Source: Cyanobacteriota bacterium erpe_2018_sw_21hr_WHONDRS-SW48-000092_B_bin.40 (GTDB lineage: Bacteria; Cyanobacteriota; Vampirovibrionia; Obscuribacterales; Obscuribacteraceae). From it: a stretch of 33,825 nucleotides of DNA. The stretch spans positions 1 to 33,825 of the forward strand of contig JAUPUU010000023.1 of the NCBI GenBank assembly GCA_030917395.1, given 5' to 3'. Every line of letters begins with the position of its first letter. Position 1 is the stretch's first letter. Positions 15,504-22,125 of this stretch are shown in pieces. Below the pieces are notes generated by a model. It did not search any database. It worked only from the letters and a program-made list of their open reading frames with translations, and had not been told where the DNA came from. Position numbers and translations under genes: made by a program.

Positions 15504-16706
15504 TTGGCAATCAACAAAAACTCATTGGCATTTAATTTCTATCTTGGTGGTCTTGGCGCCCTTCCGCCTCTATCTATTGATATGGGATTGCCTGCGCTGA
15601 CATCGATTGCAACTTCTTTGCACACTACAGATGCCGCTGCCGCGCTCACCCTTAGTCTTTTCTTGGCTGGTTTCGCCGTGGCGCCAGTGGCTGGCGGGCC
15701 GCTTTCTGACCGCTTTGGCCGACGACCGGTATTGCTCGGCGGCTGCCTCATTTTTGCTATTGCTGCCGTTGGCTCGACTTTCGCCCCGACAATTGAATTA
15801 CTTCTGTTCTTTCGTCTGCTTCAAGGTATCGGTGCTGGTGGCGCGGCTGTGCTTTCAATGGCCCTGATTCGCGATTTATTTGAAGGAAATGAGGCCAGGG
15901 CTAAACTTTCGTATGTAGGAATTTTGCGTAGCTTTGCCCCCATGATTGCACCCACTCTAGGAGCCTGGATGCTCATGTTTGGCAATTGGCGCTGGATCTA
16001 CGGCTTCCTTGCTGTTGGTGGTTTGGTGATATTGCTTGTCACCTACTTTGGCTTTGCTGAGTCGGCTAAGCATGAGCGTGTGCCATTGACTTTAGGTGCT
16101 TTACGCCAAAGTTATGCAACAGTGATCCAGCATCGTGTTAGTTTCGGCTACGCCAGTCTTAATGCTTTGATGTTCGGTGGCATGTTTGCCTATGTCTCAA
16201 ATTCGCCCCTGCTGCTGATTGGCGTTTATAAGTTGTCTAATCAGTTGTTTGGCTATTTGTTTGCTGGTACCGCATTAGGTATCATGCTTGGCGCTCTGGT
16301 AAATGGCAAGCTCAGCGATCGCAATATTCCTCACACTGTGCCTCTTACTGCCGGGCTTTTGATTGCTTCGACCGCTACCCTGGCAAATGTGGCCGTGACA
16401 TTGTCAGGTCACGCTGCTCCGGTTACATTGTTGCCTTGTTTGTTTCTGTTCACCTTTAGTGCTGGTTTGGTGGCACCCAATGCCGCCCACGGTTGCATGC
16501 ACCCAATGCCGAAAATTGCTGGTGTGGCATCAGCTGTGTTGACCTTCACTCAAATGATAGTTGGGGCTCTTTCTAGTGCTATCGTGGCCTATTTGTATGA
16601 CGAACGCTCTGCTATTGCTATGACTGGCGTAATGGCTGCCTTTGTCTTGAGTGCGGCTTTGGTCTATTTTGTTGTCGTCAAGCCAGCCGAGAGAAAGTTG
16701 GCCTAG
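15504..16706 (+). CDS. Major facilitator transporter, Bcr/CflA drug-resistance type
   Basis: This protein is about 400 aa with 12 predicted membrane helices. The loop 2-3 signature is present (GPLSDRFGRRPVLLGG), as is the motif-C-like region ILRSFAPMIAPTLGAWML after RLLQGIGAGGAAVL, both typical of 12-helix drug:H+ antiporters of the Bcr/CflA group. It should export small hydrophobic compounds in exchange for protons. I prefer the TTG at 15504, which has AGGA (15494-15497) six bases upstream; another in-frame TTG at 15483 has no site. It is divergent from the hydrolase/thioredoxin operon across about 165 bp. Confidence 0.9.
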   Translation: MAINKNSLAFNFYLGGLGALPPLSIDMGLPALTSIATSLHTTDAAAALTLSLFLAGFAVAPVAGGPLSDRFGRRPVLLGGCLIFAIAAVGSTFAPTIELLLFFRLLQGIGAGGAAVLSMALIRDLFEGNEARAKLSYVGILRSFAPMIAPTLGAWMLMFGNWRWIYGFLAVGGLVILLVTYFGFAESAKHERVPLTLGALRQSYATVIQHRVSFGYASLNALMFGGMFAYVSNSPLLLIGVYKLSNQLFGYLFAGTALGIMLGALVNGKLSDRNIPHTVPLTAGLLIASTATLANVAVTLSGHAAPVTLLPCLFLFTFSAGLVAPNAAHGCMHPMPKIAGVASAVLTFTQMIVGALSSAIVAYLYDERSAIAMTGVMAAFVLSAALVYFVVVKPAERKLA

Positions 16707-16732
16707 CCCCGAGCACTTTTTTTCTTTGGCCG

Positions 16733-16761
16733 TTGTCATGTTAAACTGAAGAGACTAAAAG
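16733..16761 (+). promoter_or_regulatory. Candidate promoter for the nucleotidyltransferase-TonB pair
   Basis: TTGTCA (16733-16738) and TAAAAG (16756-16761) are separated by 17 bp, matching the sigma-70 pattern at five and four of six positions. Transcription would start near 16768, which fits translation from the ATG at 16785 rather than the TTG at 16773. Confidence 0.4.
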
Positions 16762-16784
16762 CAAGCTAGGGCTTGTGCCGATCA

Positions 16785-17378
16785 ATGAGAAGACATAGTC
16801 AGAAGCGTTTCGCTGAAGAAGCCGCTCGTTTCATGGTTGAAGGTACTGAAAGCGAGTATCTTCATGCTAAAGAACGGGCAATGATGATGCTTGGTCTATC
16901 TAGTCAGACCCGTCTGCCGTCAAATCGCAAAGTTAGAGAATTGGTTAGCAAAATCACCAAAGCTGAGCTGGGTGAAGATGAAGTTGCCCGGCGCGTGCGC
17001 GAAATGCGTGAAATTGCCCTAGAAGTAATGGAGATTATTGAGGCTTTTGACCCGTTTCTAATTGGTAGTACCCTGAGCGGAGAGATACGTCAGACTTCAG
17101 ATATTGATTTGCATGCTTATTCTGATGACTTTGAGGAGATCAAATTTCTCTTGGCCGATTGGGGCTACACAGATATTGATGAAGAAGTCGTTCAGAACAT
17201 GAAGGGCACGTTCATTCATCTTAAGTGGTTAGAGCGCGGATATCCGGTAGAGATCACAATTTATTCGTGGGCTATGCGCGATGTTGTTCAGTTCTCGTCA
17301 ATAACGGGTAAACCAATGAAGCGGGCTGACATTGCTGGAGTAAGACACTTGCTGCGAGCTCAGCAACCACAGGAGTAG
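16785..17378 (+). CDS. Nucleotidyltransferase-fold (pol beta superfamily) protein
   Basis: This 197-aa cytoplasmic protein has a nucleotidyltransferase core with GSTLSGE (Gly-Ser at about 94-95) and TSDIDLH, giving the two metal-binding Asp residues (about 106 and 108) in the GS...DxD pattern. A third acidic residue may be the Glu in PVEITIY. The first 85 residues are helical and charged. The family transfers nucleotides to proteins, antibiotics or RNA, but nothing here identifies the acceptor. No partner HEPN or MNT antitoxin gene is adjacent. The stop overlaps the ribosome site of the following TonB-C gene, so they are co-expressed. The start is taken as ATG; an upstream TTG would add four residues. 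Confidence 0.75.
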   Translation: MRRHSQKRFAEEAARFMVEGTESEYLHAKERAMMMLGLSSQTRLPSNRKVRELVSKITKAELGEDEVARRVREMREIALEVMEIIEAFDPFLIGSTLSGEIRQTSDIDLHAYSDDFEEIKFLLADWGYTDIDEEVVQNMKGTFIHLKWLERGYPVEITIYSWAMRDVVQFSSITGKPMKRADIAGVRHLLRAQQPQE

Positions 17379-17384
17379 ATAACT

Positions 17385-17915
17385 TTGGAAAAACAGCGCG
17401 ATCAACGTGTTTTATTTCTCGTTCTATTTCTCTCGCTCTTGGCTGCTATGGGTGGTCTTCTCTTCTTACAGCAAAACTCTAGGAAGAACTCAGCTCCGGT
17501 TGAAACTAGAGTGCCTCAATCTCGTGGAACTGTGCGACCAGACACCGATTTTGGTCCCTATATGGCAAATTTGCAAAAACGCATCAAGCGTGGCTGGTTC
17601 CCCCCAAAGAATACAGAATCGTTGAGGGGGAAGGTTATCTTTAAGGTGCACCACGATGGTACCGTGTCTAATTTGCGTATGATTACAAGCACGGGGCTGG
17701 CGTCGGCTGATTTGGCAATGATGAAAGCTGTGGATAGTGCCGCTCCCTTCGATACTTTGCCGCCAGGGGCACCCGCTGACGTCGATATTGAGTTTACTTT
17801 TGACTACAACGTTTTTTCTAGTGCAAACAGAAGGAAGCCCTTCTTTCAGCGTGAGGCGCCGAAGACCGAAGACACCGCCGGTCGACACAGTGGTACCGCC
17901 ACACCGAGTGAATAA
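17385..17915 (+). CDS. Membrane-anchored protein with a TonB/TolA-type C-terminal domain
   Basis: This 176-aa protein has one N-terminal membrane helix (about 9-27: LFLVLFLSLLAAMGGLLFL) followed by a short Pro/Ser linker and a TonB-C-like domain: DFGPYMANLQKRIKRGWFPP, then GKVIFKVHHDGTVSNLRMI, SGLASAD-type helix and a final strand VDIEFTFDYNVF. It is shorter than classical TonB and lacks its long Pro/Lys spacer, so it is more likely a TonB-family periplasmic protein than a true energy transducer. No ExbB/ExbD genes are in the window. The start is TTG with AGGAG (17371-17375) nine bases upstream, inside the end of the nucleotidyltransferase gene, indicating coupling. Confidence 0.82.
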   Translation: MEKQRDQRVLFLVLFLSLLAAMGGLLFLQQNSRKNSAPVETRVPQSRGTVRPDTDFGPYMANLQKRIKRGWFPPKNTESLRGKVIFKVHHDGTVSNLRMITSTGLASADLAMMKAVDSAAPFDTLPPGAPADVDIEFTFDYNVFSSANRRKPFFQREAPKTEDTAGRHSGTATPSE

Positions 17916-17930
17916 CTCCGTGCTGATAGT

Positions 17931-18833
17931 TTAGAACTGATCAAGAAATAGCTTTAGCTGCTGCCTGTAGATATCGCGATCTTTTTCGCTCACTGATACA
18001 TGCTGACTTGTTGGAAGTTCTACATACTTCAGTGGCTGAGCGCCTTCTTTTGCCAGTCTTTGAGAATGGCTGATCGGCACATTCTTATCTAGTGCAGTGC
18101 CAATTATCAGTACTGCTGGATGTTTGCCTCTAAGCATTGCCAGGTTGTTAAATGTCGGCTCCATAAAGAGAAAATCGGGATACATTGCAGTGATACCAAT
18201 TTCTTGATCGGCCCAGTCTTTGGGCGAAGTGAAGGGAGATTCAAGAATCATTGCTTTGAGCGGCCGTTGCTTATTTAGCTCGCTCGTGACGCCTGCTCCG
18301 AATGATTCACCGTAGGCAATAATTGAACCGAGTGGATATTTCAAATCATGCACCAAAAAGTCATGTGCCAGGATAGTGTCAGGCACCCATCTATCAATGT
18401 TGCACTGCCCCGAAGACAGGCCGTAACCCTCTTGATCGTAAACAAAGACTGAATAGCCGAGCTCTAACATGGTGGCAATTTGAAATGGATCACAGAGGTA
18501 GTTTATGGATGTGCCCACGCCCTGCGAATAAAGAATTACCCCTCGTTCTTTGTTTTTGTCTAACTGAAAGAAAATGCTGTCTAGGACAACTCTGTCTTTA
18601 TTGACAGTATTGCCGCTGTCACTCGCTTGAATTAAGTGATGCTTGCCAATTACTCCTGCTATTTCAATCGGTTTATTGGGCCGCCTATCTGGCGGATGGA
18701 ATAATATTCGAGCCGTAATGCCCCGATTGAGGCGCGGTGCGTAGTAGAGATAAAGCCCAGTAAACAGAACGGCGCCTATTGTAAGAACGACTCTTAGTGC
18801 TCGCCCGAGTTTCTTGGAATCGAGTTTCTTCAC
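17931..18833 (-). CDS. Membrane-anchored alpha/beta hydrolase, BEM46/ABHD13-like
   Basis: This 300-aa protein has an N-terminal membrane helix (about 13-31) and a serine-hydrolase fold. The features seen are LYSQGVGTS near the oxyanion region, YDQEGYGLSSG, nucleophile elbow YGESFGAG with Ser about 177, ESPFTS, the Asp about 249 in GTALDKNVP and His about 278 in TSQHVS. The arrangement matches the BEM46/ABHD13 group, whose substrates are mostly unknown (lipid or peptide esters). It follows the methyltransferase gene after 9 bp on the same strand, so the two probably share a transcript. Confidence 0.83.
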   Translation of the reverse strand: MKKLDSKKLGRALRVVLTIGAVLFTGLYLYYAPRLNRGITARILFHPPDRRPNKPIEIAGVIGKHHLIQASDSGNTVNKDRVVLDSIFFQLDKNKERGVILYSQGVGTSINYLCDPFQIATMLELGYSVFVYDQEGYGLSSGQCNIDRWVPDTILAHDFLVHDLKYPLGSIIAYGESFGAGVTSELNKQRPLKAMILESPFTSPKDWADQEIGITAMYPDFLFMEPTFNNLAMLRGKHPAVLIIGTALDKNVPISHSQRLAKEGAQPLKYVELPTSQHVSVSEKDRDIYRQQLKLFLDQF

Positions 18834-18842
18834 TAGAACGTC

Positions 18843-19511
18843 CTAGCGTTTCTGATAGAGCGCTTTCCAGGCCAGGTGCTTTCTGCCGTCGTCTAAGATG
18901 AAGTAACTGCGCTCAAGTTTGATCACGGCAAAATGCGGTTCAATTGGAGTAAGAAGCTCAATGGCGCTAAGTTGAGGTGGTCCGACATCGGGATTTTCTC
19001 TGTATTCGTCTTTACAGCCTGAAATGCTCAGCCATAATGAGCCTGGTTTGAGGGCTGTGGCCACTCGTTCCACAAATAACTGACGTTTTGATTTTTCGAT
19101 AATGTGATAAACACCGCGGTCGAAGGCAAAGTCTTGTGTGCCATCCGCCACTGGCTTGGTTTCGCAAATATCAATAAGGTGGAAGTTAATTTGTTTATTT
19201 GCCTCTGCTGCCTTCTTTTGGGCTGCTTCCAAGGCTGTCGGTGCGATTTCGGTGGTGGTGACAGCGCAGCCATGGCCCGCCATCCAGATTGCATTTGTGC
19301 CGGTACCACAGCCAATTTCTAAGACTAATTTTGGGTAGTTGCCTTGGCCTAGGCTGGCAAAATATTCTTCTAGTTCTGGTGCTGGTAGGCCGCTATCCCA
19401 GGGCGCTGAATTGGGCTGCTTGTAGCGCTCTTCCCAGTCGTACTGCCTTTCGTCGCTTTGACTGTCCGCATTCTGGCTTTCGCTCATTTCAGTTTCTTGT
19501 TGGTTTTTCAC
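18843..19511 (-). CDS. Class I SAM-dependent methyltransferase
   Basis: This 222-aa protein has a Rossmann methyltransferase core: motif I LVLEIGCGTGTN (about 62-73), TTTEIAPTALEAA as the acidic loop after strand 2, FHLIDICE, and the motif IV-like DFAFDRGVYHII. The upstream WEERYKQPNSAPWDSGLPAPEL helix resembles thiopurine/TehB-like small-molecule methyltransferases. The acceptor is unknown. The start is GTG at 19511 with AGG seven bases before; an ATG at 19487 is a shorter alternative. It is transcribed ahead of the BEM46-like hydrolase and divergently from the alpha/beta hydrolase gene at 19559, with only 47 bp for both promoters. Confidence 0.87.
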   Translation of the reverse strand: MKNQQETEMSESQNADSQSDERQYDWEERYKQPNSAPWDSGLPAPELEEYFASLGQGNYPKLVLEIGCGTGTNAIWMAGHGCAVTTTEIAPTALEAAQKKAAEANKQINFHLIDICETKPVADGTQDFAFDRGVYHIIEKSKRQLFVERVATALKPGSLWLSISGCKDEYRENPDVGPPQLSAIELLTPIEPHFAVIKLERSYFILDDGRKHLAWKALYQKR

Positions 19512-19558
19512 TGCTAACCTGTTTGGAATACTGCCTTTATTTGAGCTAAGATTCTAAC

Positions 19559-20245
19559 ATGAGCGAAGAATGCCACAGTTTGAATCAATCGCGGCCGAAT
19601 TTGGTTATTGCCCTCGATGGCGTCGGCGGCACTGGGATTTTGCCGCTCTCCTTGATGGCTGCCGCCAAATTTGGAGGTGCGAACCTCAAGATCAAGCGCT
19701 TCTTTTGGAACCACGGCGTATTCATGCCGTTTCATGATTTGCTCGATAAAGAGCACATTCGCCGTAAGGGTGCGGAATTGGCCGAGCTCGTTGATTCATT
19801 CGATAAAGACCATTCTGTGCAGCTTGTTGCGAAAAGTGGAGGCAGCCTGGTGGCTGTAAAGGCACTTGAGTTATTGTCTGAAGGCCGAGTTGTTCGCACT
19901 ATTCTGCTTTCTCCTGCTATATCACCGGGATATGACTTGAGCCGCGCTCTGCAAGCGATTGAGCGCAATCTGATTTGTTTCTATTCGCCTTACGATCGAG
20001 TTATTCTTGGACTTGGCACGAGTATCTTCGGCACCTCTGATGGTGTACGCACTGTCAGCGCTGGCTGCGCTGGATTTGAAGTTGAGCCGCAGTCTTGTCT
20101 CTATCCAGAGCAATACGCCAAGCTTGAGCAAGAGCGCTGGCGCCCAGAAATGCTAAAGCAACTGCATAATGGTATGCACTTCGGTAACAGTGCCACCCCG
20201 TGGCTTTTGAAGAATGTTGTACCTCTTTTGAATGAGGTTGGTTGA
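19559..20245 (+). CDS. Alpha/beta hydrolase-fold protein with a modified nucleophile elbow
   Basis: This 228-aa protein has no signal peptide. It resembles a small hydrolase family by LDGVGGTGI at the N-terminus, LVAKSGGSLVAV at the nucleophile position, ILLSPAISPGYDLSRAL and the later CFYSPYDRVILGLGTSIFGTSDG. The usual GxSxG elbow reads AKSGGS, so the first Gly is replaced by Ala, while the Ser is kept. A C-terminal His in LHNGMHFG could complete a triad. The function is unknown. It starts at an ATG 47 bp from the divergent methyltransferase and converges on the next gene with a 10-bp gap. Confidence 0.72.
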   Translation: MSEECHSLNQSRPNLVIALDGVGGTGILPLSLMAAAKFGGANLKIKRFFWNHGVFMPFHDLLDKEHIRRKGAELAELVDSFDKDHSVQLVAKSGGSLVAVKALELLSEGRVVRTILLSPAISPGYDLSRALQAIERNLICFYSPYDRVILGLGTSIFGTSDGVRTVSAGCAGFEVEPQSCLYPEQYAKLEQERWRPEMLKQLHNGMHFGNSATPWLLKNVVPLLNEVG

Positions 20246-20255
20246 GTTGCTTGAC

Positions 20256-20648
20256 TTACTTCTCTGTCTTTTCCAGTGGTCCATGAAACTCGCTAATTAC
20301 TTCAATGAATCCAACAATATTCTGATTGAATTCATCTAAGTCTTCAGCCGGAATCCAATATTCTTCATGAACAGATTGTGCACCCACTGTTTCAATGGAA
20401 TATTTGGCTAGATATTCTTTGCGAACACTAAATTTCGTCACAAACCCGGCATAGCCACTTATCTCATCCTTAGTGTTCCAATCGCGAGCAATTTGCTCAG
20501 CGTAGGCTTGATTTAGAACGGGGTAGAAGATGGGCTGGTGAAAAAGGCGTGGAGGAAAGGCCTTGAAGCCTGCCTCTTCAATCAGTTCAAGTTCCTTTTT
20601 ACCAACTGGGCGAAATAGAACTACTATTTCTTGTGACTCGCTTGTCAT
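20256..20648 (-). CDS. Small conserved protein of the family often named 'ADP-ribosylation/crystallin J1'
   Basis: This 130-aa soluble protein matches, from memory, a widespread short family with the pattern VVLFRPVGKKELELI, FPPRLFHQPIFYPV, YAEQIARDWN, a glycine-phenylalanine-valine-threonine segment (AGFVTKFSV), and EYWIPAEDLDEFNQNIVG. Database entries often carry the label ADP-ribosylation/crystallin J1, but the protein is far shorter than ADP-ribosylglycohydrolases and lacks their acidic metal motifs, so the name should not be taken as a function. The ATG is 132 bp from the preferred start of the divergent acidic protein gene. Confidence 0.75.
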   Translation of the reverse strand: MTSESQEIVVLFRPVGKKELELIEEAGFKAFPPRLFHQPIFYPVLNQAYAEQIARDWNTKDEISGYAGFVTKFSVRKEYLAKYSIETVGAQSVHEEYWIPAEDLDEFNQNIVGFIEVISEFHGPLEKTEK

Positions 20649-20659
20649 TTTGACCTTTG

Positions 20660-20665
20660 TATAAT
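20660..20665 (+). promoter_or_regulatory. Consensus -10 box between the divergent genes
   Basis: TATAAT is preceded directly by TTTG. Transcription from it would start near 20672, right at the ATG at 20673. That ATG would then be leaderless, or the gene really starts at 20781. No -35 box is seen at normal spacing. Confidence 0.45.
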
Positions 20666-20768
20666 CCCGAGAATGAGCTTTATTCTACCTCATCGCCTTT
20701 TTAATCGGTGTCTAAAAGAACTGGAACCTTCCACCAAACCCTACGTCAGCGCGGTAGCAAAAGACGTT

Positions 20769-20772
20769 GAGG
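20769..20772 (+). promoter_or_regulatory. Ribosome binding site that favours the start at 20781
   Basis: GAGG, continued as GAGGTGG, lies eight bases before the ATG at 20781, whereas the ATG at 20673 has no Shine-Dalgarno sequence. This supports the shorter reading of the acidic protein. Confidence 0.5.
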
Positions 20773-20780
20773 TGGTAACC

Positions 20781-21188
20781 ATGAAGCGCGACGAAGGGCA
20801 GGGAAAAGCGAACAGTGTGAGCGGCATCCCGATGCCAGGCACAATTGTTCAGGTTCAGGGCAAGTCGGTGGAGCCTAACCGTAAGGAGCCAGATAAGCCA
20901 TTTAAGATTGACGGCACTGGTGAGAATTATGCCCGTGACTACTTCGATAGTGAGTCTGAGCGCTTGGGAAATCTTGAAGATGGTTATGTTGCCGAGAAAG
21001 GTGACCAGAATTGGTCGTCTGGCTTACAGGATGAAGAGAACATTGATGAGAACGCCGTTGATACAGAAGATAGCGAAGGCCTATTGCCAGAGTGTCAGCC
21101 TCTTCACCTCGCTACTGATGCCAGATTTGGTGCCGATGAAGATGAGCTCACTTTGCGACCAGATAATCTCGATAGTAATTTAGTTTAA
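20781..21188 (+). CDS. Acidic, probably disordered protein of unknown function
   Basis: This protein is 136 residues from the preferred ATG, or 171 from an in-frame ATG at 20673. It is very rich in Asp and Glu towards the C-terminus (DEENIDENAVDTEDSE), with no hydrophobic helix, no signal peptide and no cysteines apart from one near the end. It is followed 19 bp later by the metallothionein gene in the same direction, so they may be co-transcribed; an acidic partner next to a metal-binding protein is suggestive but nothing more. I do not recognise the family. Confidence 0.6.
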   Translation: MKRDEGQGKANSVSGIPMPGTIVQVQGKSVEPNRKEPDKPFKIDGTGENYARDYFDSESERLGNLEDGYVAEKGDQNWSSGLQDEENIDENAVDTEDSEGLLPECQPLHLATDARFGADEDELTLRPDNLDSNLV

Positions 21189-21207
21189 AACCAGTGAGGA
21201 GCTTTAT

Positions 21208-21417
21208 ATGACTACTGAATCATCGCCGGTATCAGAGGTGCACTCCTGCACCCACTCAGCCTGCAAATGCAAAGTTAGAGACGGTGAGTGTTGTGGAGAT
21301 TTCTGCAAGAATAATGACTCCACCGGCGAAGATCCTCATTGTGGCTGTGGCCATACTGATTGTGATATGACCGCTGAAATGGGCAACGAAGGTACTTTCG
21401 CCTCGACAGGCTCTTAG
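21208..21417 (+). CDS. Bacterial metallothionein (SmtA/BmtA-like)
   Basis: This 69-aa protein has nine cysteines in the bacterial metallothionein pattern: CTHSACKCKV, ECCGDFCKN, then HCGCGHTDC. SmtA-type proteins likewise have nine Cys plus His ligands and bind about four Zn or Cd ions. Three histidines sit among the cysteines. The C-terminal tail (EMGNEGTFASTGS) is free of Cys. The start is strong: GAGGAG (21196-21201) six bases before the ATG at 21208. No SmtB/ArsR-type repressor gene is next to it, so its control is unclear. It should buffer or detoxify Zn, Cd or Cu in the cytoplasm. A stem without T run follows at 21447. Confidence 0.88.
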   Translation: MTTESSPVSEVHSCTHSACKCKVRDGECCGDFCKNNDSTGEDPHCGCGHTDCDMTAEMGNEGTFASTGS

Positions 21418-21446
21418 TTCTGTTCAATAGATTCTCACGGAGATGA

Positions 21447-21475
21447 AGCCGCGGCTAGAGCGTTTAGTCGCGGCT
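21447..21475 (+). terminator. GC-rich hairpin after the metallothionein gene
   Basis: AGCCGCGGCT (21447-21456) pairs with AGTCGCGGCT (21466-21475), a 10-bp stem with one G-T pair and a 9-base loop. It starts 30 bases after the metallothionein stop. No T run follows, so it may be a weak or Rho-assisted terminator or an RNA-stabilising hairpin. Confidence 0.45.
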
Positions 21476-21573
21476 CACTGCTGTATGCGAGAAATTGAAA
21501 GGCAATATTGTTGATAAGATAGAGGCATGTTAGCTCCAGAGCTATAAGACGGGTATCCAACTGAGTAATTTAA

Positions 21574-22125
21574 TTGCTGTCTCGACCGCTGCTAATACTT
21601 GATATTGATGAAACTCTCATTCATGGGCGAGAAGAGCCGCTTGATCGGCCTTGTGAATTTCCCGCTGGTCAGTATCATATTTATGAACGTCCGCATTTGA
21701 ATCAATTTCTCAATATTGTCAGTGAACAATACGATTTGGCCTGCTGGTCGTCTGCAACCCATGACTATCTGGAGATCGTCGTGAACACTATCACTAAAGA
21801 CCTTGCTGCGCCGCTTTTGTTCGTTTGGGATAGAAGTCGCTGTACCCGCAGAACTGACTTTACTCTTCAAGAAGAGTACTTTCTCAAAGACTTGCATAAA
21901 GTCAAGAAAAAGGGTTTTGACCTAGACCGTGTGCTAATTCTAGAAGACGAGCCGCGCAAAGTTAATCGGCATTTTGGCAATGCCATTTTTGTCAGACCGT
22001 ACCTTGGTGCTCTTGATGATTGTGAACTGCCCAAGTTAGCGAGCTATCTAGAATCAATTGCTAGTATTTCAAACTTTAGAGATTTGGAAAAGCGCAACTG
22101 GCGCTCTATAGCTGAGAAGCTATAG
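21574..22125 (+). CDS. FCP1/NIF-like HAD phosphatase
   Basis: This 183-aa protein is close to the NLI-interacting-factor (FCP1/SCP) branch of HAD phosphatases, better known from eukaryotes. The catalytic loop is LLILDIDETLIH (Asp about 10 and 12, DxDET). After it come YERPHLNQFL, CWSSATHDYLE (the Thr/Ser motif II) and VLILEDEPRKVNRHFGNAIFV (motif III/IV with acidic metal ligands). It should dephosphorylate a protein or small molecule. A TAA stop lies directly before the codon at 21574, so this TTG must be the start, as any later start would remove the catalytic strand. The stop codon abuts that of the convergent TPR gene with no gap. Confidence 0.85.
   Translation: MLSRPLLILDIDETLIHGREEPLDRPCEFPAGQYHIYERPHLNQFLNIVSEQYDLACWSSATHDYLEIVVNTITKDLAAPLLFVWDRSRCTRRTDFTLQEEYFLKDLHKVKKKGFDLDRVLILEDEPRKVNRHFGNAIFVRPYLGALDDCELPKLASYLESIASISNFRDLEKRNWRSIAEKL

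Noticed and set aside
15104-15535. 143-residue plus-strand reading frame
   Set aside because: It is antisense to the hydrolase-thioredoxin gene and overlaps the start of the transporter gene; the opposite strand encodes a clear signal peptide and hydrolase.
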